Positions 10,442 through 18,943 of a stretch of DNA of 64,000 nucleotides are shown piece by piece. The DNA lies in assembly GCA_046160545.1 (NCBI GenBank), contig JBJXGS010000184.1, positions 1 to 64,000 on the forward strand, in the 5' to 3' direction. The notes under the pieces are model-generated. The model made no database searches and was not told the DNA's origin. It was given only the letters and a program-made list of their open reading frames with translations. The first letter of the stretch is position 1, and each line of letters starts with the position of its first letter. The position numbers and the translations under genes are program-made. Origin of the DNA: JAEUOS01 sp046160545. Its GTDB lineage: Bacteria > Pseudomonadota > Gammaproteobacteria > Burkholderiales > JAEUOS01.

Positions 10442-11551
10442 ATGACTTTTGCCTCCCAATCGCCCGCCTTGCGCGCCACCCTAGCCATTGCGGTGGTCCT
10501 GCTGGGCTTAGCCGGCGCAGTGCGCGCCGACGAGATCGCCGACATTGGCAAAATGCTGCGCGCCGGGCAGCTTGAGCAGGCCTCCCAGCGTGTCGACGCC
10601 TATCTGTCGAGCCGACCGCGCGACGCGCAGGGACAGTTCCTCAAGGGTTTGATCCTGACCGAGCAGAACAAGAGCGCCGAGGCGATCACGGTCTTCACGC
10701 GACTGACCGAGCTGTACCCGGAACTGCCCGAGCCCTACAACAATCTGGCGGTGCTGTATGCCGGCCAGGGACAGTTCGAGCGCGCCCGCCAGGCCTTGGA
10801 AATGGCGATCCGCACGCATCCTTCGTACGCCACGGCGCACGAGAACCTGGGTGACGTTTATGCCAAGCTCGCCAGCCAGGCATACGACAAGGCGTTGCAG
10901 CTCGACTCGAATAATTCCGTTGCCCAGACCAAGCTGGCCCTGGTGCGCGACCTGATCGGCGGCGCGCGCCCGCGTGCACCTGTCGTGGCACAGGCGGGAA
11001 GCAAGCCCGCAACCGCGGCGGCGGCACCAGTCGCGCCGCCCGTGATTGCGCAAAAGCCGGCCGTAGCGCCCGCGCCGGCGCCTGCTCCCCCGGTTACCGG
11101 CCCTGCACCGGCCAAGCCGGCTCCAGCCCCTGCTGCCGCACCTGCGGCTGCGCCGACCGCCTCCGCGCCACCTCCGCCGGCTGCGGCAGCGCCGGCCAAA
11201 CCTGCCTCCGATGATGCCGAGGTGCGTGCGGCAGTAAATGCCTGGGCCTCGGCGTGGGGCAAGAAGGATGTACCCGCCTATCTCGCCGCCTATGCGCGCG
11301 AGTTCAAGTTGCCGGCCGGGGAATCGCGTCAGGCGTGGGAGTCCAGCCGCAAGCAGCGCATCGAGGCACCCAAGCGCATCGATGTGCGCATCGAGGATAT
11401 GGCGATCAGCTACCCCGAGTCCGGCGTCGCAGTGGTCAGGTTCAGGCAGAACTACAAGTCCAACATCGTCACCGCGCGCAGCAGCAAGACCCTGGTGCTC
11501 GCCAAGGCTGGCGGCAAGTGGCAGATTCGCGAAGAGCGCAGCGGAAACTGA
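10442..11551 (+). CDS. Periplasmic TPR protein with Pro/Ala linker and Cds6/NTF2-like C-terminal domain
   Basis: A 369-residue exported protein. The signal peptide ends about residue 29 ('GAVRADE'). TPR-like repeats span 34-175. A low-complexity Pro/Ala linker covers roughly 180-258. The C-terminal domain (about 262-369) contains 'WASAWGKKDVPAYLAAYAREF' and 'RFRQNYKSN', and is clearly homologous to the end of the L,D-transpeptidase encoded next. Its stop overlaps the downstream ATG by one base (TGATG). It probably acts with that enzyme on peptidoglycan; this is inferred from shared domain and coupling. No Shine-Dalgarno is visible before the ATG. Confidence 0.85.
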   Translation: MTFASQSPALRATLAIAVVLLGLAGAVRADEIADIGKMLRAGQLEQASQRVDAYLSSRPRDAQGQFLKGLILTEQNKSAEAITVFTRLTELYPELPEPYNNLAVLYAGQGQFERARQALEMAIRTHPSYATAHENLGDVYAKLASQAYDKALQLDSNNSVAQTKLALVRDLIGGARPRAPVVAQAGSKPATAAAAPVAPPVIAQKPAVAPAPAPAPPVTGPAPAKPAPAPAAAPAAAPTASAPPPPAAAAPAKPASDDAEVRAAVNAWASAWGKKDVPAYLAAYAREFKLPAGESRQAWESSRKQRIEAPKRIDVRIEDMAISYPESGVAVVRFRQNYKSNIVTARSSKTLVLAKAGGKWQIREERSGN

Positions 11552-12735
11552 TGCTGCGGGTTTTGCGTTTGTCGCGCTGTCTCGTCGCCGCGTTCTTTTT
11601 CTGCCTTGCCGCCGGCAGCGCCGCCCAACCGCGCGGCGTTGACGCCGAGGCGGCGCTGATCGGCATCTTCAAGGCCATCGAGTCCAACCGGCTCGGCGAG
11701 GCGTTGGCGCGTACCGAAGCGCTGATCGCGGCGCGTCCGAACTATCGCCTGGCGCACCTGATCAAGGGCGATCTGCTCCTGGCGCGTGGACGGCCGATCG
11801 GGACCATGGGGGCGGCGCCCAATGGGCCGCCGGAGCGCCTGCGGGAATTGCGCGAAGAGGCCAGGCAGCGCCTTGCCGCGTACCGCCAGCGCCCGCCGGC
11901 CGATGCAATTCCGCGCTATCTGTTGCAACTGCGTCCCGACCAGAAGCATGCCGTGGTGGTCGACACACGCAAGTCGCGCCTGTATATCTATGAGAACGTC
12001 GGCGGCAAGCCGCGCTTCGTTGCCGACTACTACATCAGCTATGGCAAGGCCGGCGTCGACAAGCTTCGCGAAGGGGACCAGAAGACCCCGCTTGGCGTCT
12101 ATCACGTCACGGCCAGCCTGCCCAAGGCCAAGCTTGCCGACCTTTATGGCGAAGGGGCGTTCCCGATCAACTACCCAAACGACTGGGATCGCCGCAACGG
12201 TCGCGGCGGCTCGGGGATCTGGTTGCACGGTACTCCGAAGGACACTTTCGCGCGCGCCCCGCGCGCCAGTGACGGCTGTGTGGTGCTGACCAACGTGGAT
12301 TTCCAGTCCATCGCCGGCTTGATCCAGGTCGGGCTGACACCCGTCATCATCAGTGAGGAGGTCGAGTGGCTTTCGCAGGACGACTGGAACAGCGAGCGCA
12401 CTGCGCTCAACGCGGCGATCGAAAAGTGGCGGGTCGACTGGGAAGGGCGTGATCACGGCGCCTACATGGCGCATTACGCGCGTAATTTCCTGGCCGACGG
12501 CATGAACCTCAAGGCCTGGAACGAGCGCAAGCGCGCCGTCAATGCAGGCAAGTCCTGGATCAAATTGTCGCTCGCCAACCTCTCCATGTTCCGCTATCCG
12601 GGCAAGGAAGACATGGTCGTCGTCACTTTCGATCAGGACTACAAGTCCAACAACCTGTCCAACCAGATGAAGAAGCGCATGTACTGGATCAAGGATGGCG
12701 GGCGCTGGAAAATCGTCGATGAGGGTGCAGCATGA
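11551..12735 (+). CDS. L,D-transpeptidase (YkuD family) with C-terminal Cds6/NTF2-like domain
   Basis: Periplasmic peptidoglycan cross-linking or lipoprotein-anchoring enzyme, 394 residues. The signal peptide ends near residue 25. A short TPR-like segment (35-82) precedes the YkuD domain (about 133-275), whose catalytic motif is intact: H226-G227 and S240-D-G242-C243, with C243 the nucleophile. The C-terminus (about 285-394) repeats the domain found in the preceding gene ('WRVDWEGRDHGAYMAHYARNF', 'DQDYKSN'). The ATG at 11551 overlaps the upstream stop. The frame is open back to 11254, but that stretch is out-of-frame coding sequence of the TPR gene. Confidence 0.92.
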   Translation: MLRVLRLSRCLVAAFFFCLAAGSAAQPRGVDAEAALIGIFKAIESNRLGEALARTEALIAARPNYRLAHLIKGDLLLARGRPIGTMGAAPNGPPERLRELREEARQRLAAYRQRPPADAIPRYLLQLRPDQKHAVVVDTRKSRLYIYENVGGKPRFVADYYISYGKAGVDKLREGDQKTPLGVYHVTASLPKAKLADLYGEGAFPINYPNDWDRRNGRGGSGIWLHGTPKDTFARAPRASDGCVVLTNVDFQSIAGLIQVGLTPVIISEEVEWLSQDDWNSERTALNAAIEKWRVDWEGRDHGAYMAHYARNFLADGMNLKAWNERKRAVNAGKSWIKLSLANLSMFRYPGKEDMVVVTFDQDYKSNNLSNQMKKRMYWIKDGGRWKIVDEGAA

Positions 12736-12758
12736 TCAAGGGATTGAAGGAGTCGAAA

Positions 12759-13322
12759 ATGAAACTGCATGTCGCGGCGCTGGCCGCATTGTTGCTGGGC
12801 GCCGTTGCGGCACACGCGCAGACGGTCGAAATGAAGACTTCGCTGGGCGTGATCGCCATCGAGCTCAACGCGGAGAAGGCGCCGCGTACCGTCGAGAATT
12901 TCCTGCGCTACGTAAACGACAAGCACTACGACGGCACGATTTTTCACCGTGTCATCGATGGTTTCATGATCCAGGGCGGCGGTTTCGAAACCGGCATGAA
13001 GCAAAAGCCGACCCGCGCGCCGATTCCGCTGGAGTCCAGAAATGGCTTGAAGAACGACGCTGGAACGATCGCGATGGCGCGCACGAACGTACCCGACTCG
13101 GCGACCGCGCAGTTCTTCATCAACGTGGCCGACAACGCCATGCTCAACGCGCCGCAACCCGATGGCCACGGCTACGCGGTATTCGGCCGCGTGGTGCGCG
13201 GCATCGACGTGGTTGCGAAAATCAAGGGGGTGGCCACCGGCAATGCGCAGGGCCATCAGAACGTCCCGACTACCCCCGTAGTCATCGAAGCGGTGCGCGT
13301 CGTCGACGCGACCAAGAAATAG
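12759..13322 (+). CDS. ppiA: Periplasmic peptidyl-prolyl cis-trans isomerase, cyclophilin type
   Basis: A 187-residue cyclophilin with a signal peptide (MKLHVAALAALLLGAVAAHAQ), so a periplasmic folding catalyst. The catalytic block 'FHRVIDGFMIQGGGF' and 'SATAQFFINV' are conserved. The ATG at 12759 has an AAGGAG site 8 bases upstream. An alternative ATG at 12732 overlaps the transpeptidase stop and would add nine charged residues before the signal peptide. It is followed 28 bases later by a cytoplasmic paralogue, so the two look like a tandem duplication. Confidence 0.9.
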   Translation: MKLHVAALAALLLGAVAAHAQTVEMKTSLGVIAIELNAEKAPRTVENFLRYVNDKHYDGTIFHRVIDGFMIQGGGFETGMKQKPTRAPIPLESRNGLKNDAGTIAMARTNVPDSATAQFFINVADNAMLNAPQPDGHGYAVFGRVVRGIDVVAKIKGVATGNAQGHQNVPTTPVVIEAVRVVDATKK

Positions 13323-13350
13323 TCATCCTTCCCAGCCAGAGGCCTAAACC

Positions 13351-13851
13351 ATGAAACGAGTCCTTCTCTCCACCAGCAAGGGCAAGATCGTCCTCGAACT
13401 CGACGACGCCAAGGCGCCGAACACGGTTGCAAACTTTGTCCAGTACGTCACCGACGGTCATTACGACGGCACCATCTTTCATCGCGTGATCGACAACTTC
13501 ATGATCCAGGGGGGGGGCTTCGACGTCGACATGAAGCAGAGGCCAACCCGCGCGACGATCGACAATGAGGCGACCAATGGCTTGAAGAACGCGATCTATT
13601 CGATCGCCATGGCACGTACCGGAGATCCCCACTCGGCCACGGCGCAATTCTTCATCAACGTCAAGGACAACGACTTTCTGAACTTCACCAGTCCCAACGG
13701 CACTGGCTGGGGCTACTGCGTGTTCGGCAAGGTCGTCGAAGGCATGGACGTGGTCGACACGATCCGCGACGTTCCGACCGGCACCAAGGGGTTCCACCAG
13801 AACGTTCCCAACGACGCGGTGACGATCGACACGGCGGAAGTCGTCAATTGA
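13351..13851 (+). CDS. ppiB: Cytoplasmic peptidyl-prolyl cis-trans isomerase B
   Basis: Cyclophilin of 166 residues without a signal peptide. The active-site block 'FHRVIDNFMIQGGGFD' and 'SATAQFFINVKDNDFLNF' match PpiB. It lies between the exported cyclophilin and lpxH, a gene order seen in other betaproteobacteria. A seven-G run at 13510-13516 falls in the codons for the GGG of the QGGGFD motif, a possible slippage or sequencing-error site, but the frame is intact. Confidence 0.95.
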   Translation: MKRVLLSTSKGKIVLELDDAKAPNTVANFVQYVTDGHYDGTIFHRVIDNFMIQGGGFDVDMKQRPTRATIDNEATNGLKNAIYSIAMARTGDPHSATAQFFINVKDNDFLNFTSPNGTGWGYCVFGKVVEGMDVVDTIRDVPTGTKGFHQNVPNDAVTIDTAEVVN

Positions 13852-13867
13852 CCTGAAGCGGCACGCC

Positions 13868-14614
13868 ATGGTTGCGCTGTTCGTGTCCGACGTGCACTTG
13901 AGCGTCGACCGGCCCGCTACGGTGGCGCGCTTCGAGGCGTTTCTGGGCCAGGTGCCCGGTCGCGGCGACGAGCTCTACGTGCTGGGTGACCTGTTTGACT
14001 ACTGGGTTGGCGATGACGACCTTGAAGCGCCACTGCACCGGCGCATCATCGATGCCTTCGCTGCTGCCCATGCGCGCGGAGTAGCCTTGCACTGGATGGT
14101 GGGCAATCGCGATTTCCTGGTTGGCGCGACTTTCCCCGAACGCTGCTGCATGGCGACGCTGCCCGATCCGCACCGGATGGAACTATTCGGCGAAACGACT
14201 CTGCTCTTGCATGGCGACACCCTGTGCACCGGCGATCATGACTACCAGGCCTTTCGGCGCCAGGTGCGCAGCCAAGTTTGGCAGAGTGCTTTTCTGGCGC
14301 GACCGCTGAGCGAACGTCGCAACGAGATCGAGGCGCTGCGCGCCAGAAGCGAAGTTCAAAAGTCCGCCAAGCCGGCGACCATCATGGATGTCGATGTGGG
14401 CGCGGTCGACGCACTTTTTCGTGAGACCGGCGTGGCGCGCATGATCCACGGCCATACGCATCGTCCGGCGCGCCACGCCAGCGATGTGGGTAACCGCAGG
14501 GTGGTGCGCTGGGTGCTTCCCGAATGGGATCACCGACCTGGCTATCTGCGCGTCGGATCGGAAAGCATCGGGCTTGAATACATTCCCTTGACGCAACAGG
14601 AGTTGAGAACATGA
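13868..14614 (+). CDS. lpxH: UDP-2,3-diacylglucosamine diphosphatase
   Basis: Calcineurin-like metallophosphatase of 248 residues that makes lipid X in lipid A synthesis. The metal-binding blocks are complete: SDVHL near the N-terminus, GDLFDYWVGDD, GNRDF, HGDTLCTGDHDYQ and IHGHTHRP. It acts on the cytoplasmic face of the inner membrane. The stop overlaps the next ATG by four bases. Other lipid A/LPS genes in the window (lpxK, kdsB) lie elsewhere. Confidence 0.96.
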   Translation: MVALFVSDVHLSVDRPATVARFEAFLGQVPGRGDELYVLGDLFDYWVGDDDLEAPLHRRIIDAFAAAHARGVALHWMVGNRDFLVGATFPERCCMATLPDPHRMELFGETTLLLHGDTLCTGDHDYQAFRRQVRSQVWQSAFLARPLSERRNEIEALRARSEVQKSAKPATIMDVDVGAVDALFRETGVARMIHGHTHRPARHASDVGNRRVVRWVLPEWDHRPGYLRVGSESIGLEYIPLTQQELRT

Positions 14615-15462
14615 CACCAGCCACCATCGGCATCGTCGGCGCCGGAACCATGGGTAACGGGATTGCGCAGATTTGCGCCGTAAGCGGCATCGAGGTTCTC
14701 ATGCTCGATGTCAATGAATCCGCGATCGAGCGCGGCATCAAAACCGTGGCAGGAAGCCTGGACCGCCTGATCCGCAAGGAGAAGATGAGCGAGGCCGAGA
14801 AGTCCGCAGCGCTTGGGCGCATCAAGGGTACGACGGTGATGCAGGATCTGGCCGCCGCTGACTTCGTGATCGAGGCCGCCACCGAGAACGAGTCGCTCAA
14901 GCGCAAGATCCTGGCCGAGCTGGGCGCGATCGCGCGCCCCGAGGCGATCATCGCGACCAACACCTCGTCGATCTCGATCACGGCTTTGGCACCAGTCAGC
15001 GGCCGGCCGGATCGTTTCATCGGCATGCATTTCTTCAACCCGGTGCCCTTGATGGCCTTGGTCGAGATCATCCGCGGGCTCGCGACTTCCGACGAAGCCT
15101 ATGCGGTCACTGCGGCGCTGGCCACCCGGTTGGGCAAGACGCCGATCTGCGTGAAGAACTCGCCCGGATTTGTCGTCAACCGCATCCTCTGCCCGATGAT
15201 CAACGAGGCGATTTTTGCACTGGCCGAGGGGCTGGCCAGCGCCGAGGACATCGACAATGGCATGCGCCTGGGTACCAACCAGCCGATCGGGCCGCTGGCG
15301 CTGGCCGACATGATCGGGCTGGATACCATGCTGGCAGTGATGGAGGTCTTCTACGAAGGCTTCAATGATCCCAAGTACCGGCCGGCGCCGCTACTGAAGG
15401 AAATGGTCGCCGCCGGCTACCTGGGGCGCAAGACAGGGCGCGGGTTTTATCACTACAAGTAG
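14611..15462 (+). CDS. 3-hydroxybutyryl-CoA / 3-hydroxyacyl-CoA dehydrogenase
   Basis: NAD-dependent dehydrogenase of 283 residues, acting on (S)-3-hydroxyacyl-CoA in fatty acid or butyrate-type metabolism. The Rossmann motif VGAGTMGNG is at 8-16, the catalytic histidine is in 'GMHFFNPVPLM', and the C-terminal domain carries 'GLDTMLAVMEV' and 'GRKTGRGFYHY'. It matches the short monofunctional Hbd/PaaH type, not the FadB fusion. It overlaps lpxH by four bases, although the functions are unrelated. Confidence 0.93.
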   Translation: MTPATIGIVGAGTMGNGIAQICAVSGIEVLMLDVNESAIERGIKTVAGSLDRLIRKEKMSEAEKSAALGRIKGTTVMQDLAAADFVIEAATENESLKRKILAELGAIARPEAIIATNTSSISITALAPVSGRPDRFIGMHFFNPVPLMALVEIIRGLATSDEAYAVTAALATRLGKTPICVKNSPGFVVNRILCPMINEAIFALAEGLASAEDIDNGMRLGTNQPIGPLALADMIGLDTMLAVMEVFYEGFNDPKYRPAPLLKEMVAAGYLGRKTGRGFYHYK

Positions 15463-15488
15463 CGGGCACGACGCGGGTTTGAATTCGC

Positions 15489-16679
15489 TCAGCCCAGCCC
15501 GCGCTGCAGATCCGCCTTGATGTCGGTCACCGCTTCCAGGCCAACCGACACGCGCAGCAGGCCTTCGCCGATCCCCGCATCGGCTCGCGCGGCAGCGCTG
15601 ATGCGGCCGTGCGTGGTCGAGGCCGGATGTGTGATCGTGCTTTTGGTGTCGCCAAGATTGGCGGTCACCGAGATCACCCGGCACTGATCGACGACGCGCC
15701 AGGCGGCTTCGCGACCGCCTTCGACATCGAAGGACACCACCGCGCCGCTGAGGAATTCACCGCTGGCTGATTGCTGGCGGCGTGCCAGCGCATACTGCGG
15801 ATGCGATTCCAGTGCCGGGCACAGCACGCGCTTGACACGCGGGTGGCCTTCCAGCCAGCGTGCCAGGTCCAGTGCGCGTCGCGATTGTTCGCGCATGCGG
15901 ATCGACAGGGTTTCCAGTCCCTTTAACACCACCCAGGCGTTGAAGGCGCTCATGCTGGGGCCCGCGGTGCGCAGGAAGGCGTACACCTCGCCCATGATCA
16001 GTTCGCGCCGGCCCAGAACCGCACCGCCCAGCACGCGTCCCTGGCCATCCAGAAATTTGGTCGCCGAATGGATGACGATGTCTGCGCCGAATTCGATCGG
16101 GCGCTGGATGGCCGGGGTACAGAAGCAGTTGTCGACGACCAGCAGCGCGCCGGCCGCGTGCGCCACCTGCGCAAGCGCAGCGATGTCGGAAAGCTCCATG
16201 GTCGGGTTGGACGGAGTCTCGACAAACAGCATGCGGGTCGTCGGCCGCACCGCCCCTTGCCAGGCGGCTACGTCGCCCGGGGCCACAAAGCTGGTCTCGA
16301 CGCCGAAGCGACCAAGGTTTTTCTGGAACAGTGTGATGACGCTGCCGAAGACCGCGTTCGAGCAGATGACGTGGTCGCCCGACTTGAGCAGTGCCATCGC
16401 ACATGTGAGCACGGCTGCCATTCCCGAAGCGGTGGCAACGCAGGCCTCGGCGCCCTCGAGCGCGGCCAGGCGTTCGCCAAAGGCGTCCACTGTCGGATTG
16501 GTGAAGCGCGAGTAAACATTGCCCGGCGCGCGCTCGGCAAAACGCTCGGCGGCCATGGCGGCGGATTCGTGCACGAACGACGAGGTGAGGAAGAGGGCCT
16601 CGGAGTTCTCGTTGAAGGCGCTGCGATGCTGTCCGGCACGCACGGCGCGTGTGTCGAACTCGAATTCGTCGTGGGCCAT
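15489..16679 (-). CDS. metZ: O-succinylhomoserine sulfhydrylase
   Basis: PLP enzyme of the Cys/Met metabolism family (396 residues). It makes homocysteine directly from O-succinylhomoserine and sulfide. The PLP lysine is K208 in 'SATKFLDGQG', and the phosphate-binding segment 'SGMAAV' is at 85-90. Family homology alone cannot fully separate it from MetB/MetY; the N-terminus ('DTRAVRAGQHRS...NSEALFLTSSFV') favours MetZ. An AAGAG site precedes the ATG. Upstream lie a SAM-II riboswitch and an intrinsic terminator, so expression should fall when S-adenosylmethionine is abundant. Confidence 0.93.
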   Translation of the reverse strand: MAHDEFEFDTRAVRAGQHRSAFNENSEALFLTSSFVHESAAMAAERFAERAPGNVYSRFTNPTVDAFGERLAALEGAEACVATASGMAAVLTCAMALLKSGDHVICSNAVFGSVITLFQKNLGRFGVETSFVAPGDVAAWQGAVRPTTRMLFVETPSNPTMELSDIAALAQVAHAAGALLVVDNCFCTPAIQRPIEFGADIVIHSATKFLDGQGRVLGGAVLGRRELIMGEVYAFLRTAGPSMSAFNAWVVLKGLETLSIRMREQSRRALDLARWLEGHPRVKRVLCPALESHPQYALARRQQSASGEFLSGAVVSFDVEGGREAAWRVVDQCRVISVTANLGDTKSTITHPASTTHGRISAAARADAGIGEGLLRVSVGLEAVTDIKADLQRGLG

Positions 16680-16701
16680 CTCTTTTCCATCCCTGCAAAT
16701 G

Positions 16702-16734
16702 AAAAACCCGTGTTGGCAGCAGCCAAAACGGGTT
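16702..16734 (-). terminator. Intrinsic terminator/attenuator between SAM-II riboswitch and metZ
   Basis: Read on the minus strand, AACCCGT (16734-16728) pairs with ACGGGTT (16711-16705) and TTGGC with GCCAA, interrupted by one mismatch, around a 4-base loop. A run of five T follows (16706-16702). It sits 22 bases before the metZ ATG and 17 bases after the riboswitch core, so it can serve as the expression platform as well as a stop for purF read-through. Confidence 0.85.
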
Positions 16735-16751
16735 CACTTTCGTTTGCCCTC

Positions 16752-16819
16752 GCTTTAGCCGTATTTGTTGGAGGTCAGTTGCCTCCGCGCCCGCAAGCTG
16801 ATGCTCAAATCGGCGCTTT
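16752..16819 (-). ncRNA. SAM-II (SAM-alpha) riboswitch upstream of metZ
   Basis: On the minus strand the SAM-II conserved blocks appear in order. P1 is GCGCC (16816-16812) pairing with GGCGC (16791-16787). The P1 loop holds GATTTGA and GCTTGC. Then come AACAAAT and the 3' block GGCTAAAGC (16760-16752), which can form the pseudoknot with the loop (TTT and AGC against GCT and AAA). An extra small hairpin GGAGG/CCTCC (16786-16770) is inserted between P1 and the A-rich strand. The location upstream of a methionine gene fits the class, which is best known from Alphaproteobacteria. Confidence 0.88.
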
Positions 16820-16823
16820 AAGG

Positions 16824-16829
16824 ATTATA
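16824..16829 (-). promoter_or_regulatory. -10 element of metZ promoter
   Basis: A perfect TATAAT on the minus strand, placed so that transcription would start about 16817, at the first bases of the SAM-II aptamer. It lies 24 bases past the purF stop. No convincing -35 was found; the upstream bases include the end of purF. Confidence 0.7.
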
Positions 16830-16853
16830 CGCGCCTAAGGGCGCGCAGGTGTC

Positions 16854-18383
16854 CTATGCGGTCGCCAAGTCCAGGCCGAGTTGTGGCTCCGCGTCGTCAG
16901 CCATACCGTTGTCGCGATTCTGGTCACGCTGGATCTCCACGCCGCTCAGGTACTCCCGTGTCACATCGCCGGTCACGTAGTGACCGGAAAAGCAGGAGGT
17001 CTCGAAGCTGGTCAGGCGCGGATTGATGTCACGCACCGCGCGCTCGAGTGCGTCCAGATCCTGGTATACGAGCCGGTCGGCGCCGATTTCACGCGCAATC
17101 TCTTCGTCGCTGCGATCGGTGGCGATGAGTTCGTGGCGTGTCGGCATGTCAATGCCGTAGACATTGGGGTGGCGCACCGGCGGCGCTGCGGAGGCAAAGA
17201 TCACCTTGGCGGCGCCTGCCTCGCGCGCCATCTGCACGATTTCGCGAGAGGTCGTTCCGCGCACGATCGAATCGTCGACCAGGAGCACAGTCTTGCCCTT
17301 GAACTCGACTCCGATGGCGTTGAGTTTTTGTCGCACGGTCTTCTTGCGCTGCGCCTGGCCGGGCATGATGAAGGTGCGGCCGATGTAGCGATTCTTGATG
17401 AAGCCTTCGCGGTAGTCGAGGTCCAGTTTGCGCGCCAATTGCATGGCTGCCGGCCGGCTTGAATCGGGGATCGGCATGACTACATCGATTTCATCGGTCA
17501 ATCCCAGGGAGGCGATTTTGTCGGCCAGATATTCGCCCAGCTTCAGGCGCGCTGCGTAGACCGAAACACCGTCGATCTGCGAGTCGGGCCGCGCAAGGTA
17601 GACAAACTCGAAAATGCAGGGGTTGAGTGACACCCGCTCCGCGCATTGACGCGCAGAAACCCTCCCTTCCAGGTCAATGAACACCGCTTCTCCCGGGGCG
17701 ATGTCGCGCACGAGTTCATAGCCCAGCCCCTCAAGCGCGACCGACTCCGAGGCGACCATGATCTCGTAGCCACCCGGCAGCGTGGAGGAGGGAGTGCGTC
17801 CGTAGCAGAGCGGCCTGATGCCATAGGGGTCGCGAAAGGCCAGCAAGCCGTATCCCGCGATGACCGCGACGACTGCATAGGCGCCGCGCAGGCGCTGGTG
17901 CACTCGCGCAACGGCGTTGAAAACCGCCGAGGGGTCGAGGCGGAAGTCACGCGTCGCCACCTCCAGTTCGTGCGCCAGCACGTTGATGAGCACCTCCGAG
18001 TCGGACTCGGTGTTGATATGGCGCAGGTCCTGGCGATACATCGCCGACTTGAGTTCAGCGGTATTGGTCAGGTTGCCGTTGTGCGCAAGCGTGATGCCAA
18101 AGGGCGAGTTGACATAAAACGGCTGCGCCATCGCTGGCTGATTGGACGACCCGGCAGTCGGGTAGCGGCAATGGGCGATCCCCAGGGTGCCTGGGAGGTC
18201 GCGCATGTTGCGGGTGCGAAAGACATCGCGCACCAACCCCATGCTCTTGTGCATGTGGAACGACCTGCCGTCGGAAGTGGCGATGCCGGCGGCATCCTGG
18301 CCGCGGTGCTGCAGCAGCAGCAGCCCGTCGTAGAGCAACTGATTGACCGGGGTTCCTGCCACCACGCCGATCACGCCACACAT
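16854..18383 (-). CDS. purF: Amidophosphoribosyltransferase
   Basis: First committed enzyme of purine synthesis, transferring ammonia from glutamine to PRPP (509 residues). The N-terminus MCGVIGV makes C2 the glutaminase nucleophile without a propeptide. 'LLQHRGQDAAGI' belongs to the Ntn glutaminase domain, and 'VLLVDDSIVRGTTS' is the PRPP-binding motif. cvpA lies 71 bases upstream, the classical cvpA-purF arrangement. Downstream transcription may be limited by the terminator before metZ. Confidence 0.97.
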   Translation of the reverse strand: MCGVIGVVAGTPVNQLLYDGLLLLQHRGQDAAGIATSDGRSFHMHKSMGLVRDVFRTRNMRDLPGTLGIAHCRYPTAGSSNQPAMAQPFYVNSPFGITLAHNGNLTNTAELKSAMYRQDLRHINTESDSEVLINVLAHELEVATRDFRLDPSAVFNAVARVHQRLRGAYAVVAVIAGYGLLAFRDPYGIRPLCYGRTPSSTLPGGYEIMVASESVALEGLGYELVRDIAPGEAVFIDLEGRVSARQCAERVSLNPCIFEFVYLARPDSQIDGVSVYAARLKLGEYLADKIASLGLTDEIDVVMPIPDSSRPAAMQLARKLDLDYREGFIKNRYIGRTFIMPGQAQRKKTVRQKLNAIGVEFKGKTVLLVDDSIVRGTTSREIVQMAREAGAAKVIFASAAPPVRHPNVYGIDMPTRHELIATDRSDEEIAREIGADRLVYQDLDALERAVRDINPRLTSFETSCFSGHYVTGDVTREYLSGVEIQRDQNRDNGMADDAEPQLGLDLATA

Positions 18384-18454
18384 GTGCTTCTCCGAGTGCT
18401 TGTCATCCGGGGGGCTGCGGCGCTGTCTTGTGCCGCTGCGTCGAAACGATGATT

Positions 18455-18943
18455 CTAGAACTTCACACGGCCGGCGACCGCCTCAGGCAACCAGGGGCGC
18501 AGTGTATTTACCGCGGTTTGCGCCAGGGGGCTGAACACCGCATCCTTCCAGAAAGGCATTTCCGGAGCCTTGGTCATGCCGCCGACAATGACCAGCGACA
18601 GCACGATAAGGACGCCGCGCGCCAGCCCGAAAAGCCCTCCCAGCCCACGATCGGCCAAGGTCATTCCGGAGGCCCGGATGGCGCGCAACAACACCCAGTT
18701 GAGCAGCGCCATACCAATCGCGCACACCACCAGGATCAAAAGAAACGCCACGATGAGCCGCAGCACCGGATGTCCCGGGAGCATGGACAGGGATGGGGCC
18801 AGATCACCGGCGAACGCATTGGCAACCACGAAGGCGACCACCCAGCCGATCAAGGAAAGGATTTCGCGAATCAGACCGCGCCATACCGAAACCGCGATCG
18901 AGGCCGCGAGGATGGCCACGATCGCGTAGTCGAAGAGGGTCAC
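18455..18943 (-). CDS. cvpA: CvpA family membrane protein
   Basis: Inner-membrane protein of 162 residues with four predicted helices. 'WRGLIREILSLIGWVVAF' and 'DRGLGGLFGLARG' are CvpA signatures. Named for colicin V production in E. coli; its biochemical role is unresolved. The start overlaps the stop of the SPOR gene upstream by four bases, and purF follows, so the genes form one operon. Confidence 0.93.
   Translation of the reverse strand: MTLFDYAIVAILAASIAVSVWRGLIREILSLIGWVVAFVVANAFAGDLAPSLSMLPGHPVLRLIVAFLLILVVCAIGMALLNWVLLRAIRASGMTLADRGLGGLFGLARGVLIVLSLVIVGGMTKAPEMPFWKDAVFSPLAQTAVNTLRPWLPEAVAGRVKF

Noticed and set aside
11041..11220. Tandem repeat array in the Pro/Ala linker of the TPR protein
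   Set aside because: Low-complexity codons for Pro and Ala, but no regular repeat unit at the DNA level.
12695..13354. Frame overlapping the ends of the transpeptidase and the exported cyclophilin
   Set aside because: A different frame of established genes; no coding signature.
13510..13516. Frameshift at the seven-G run in ppiB
   Set aside because: The reading frame continues through it and the QGGGFD motif is correctly encoded.
16735..16853. SAM-I or SAM/SAH riboswitch before metZ
   Set aside because: The conserved blocks match SAM-II; there is no four-way junction or kink-turn typical of SAM-I.
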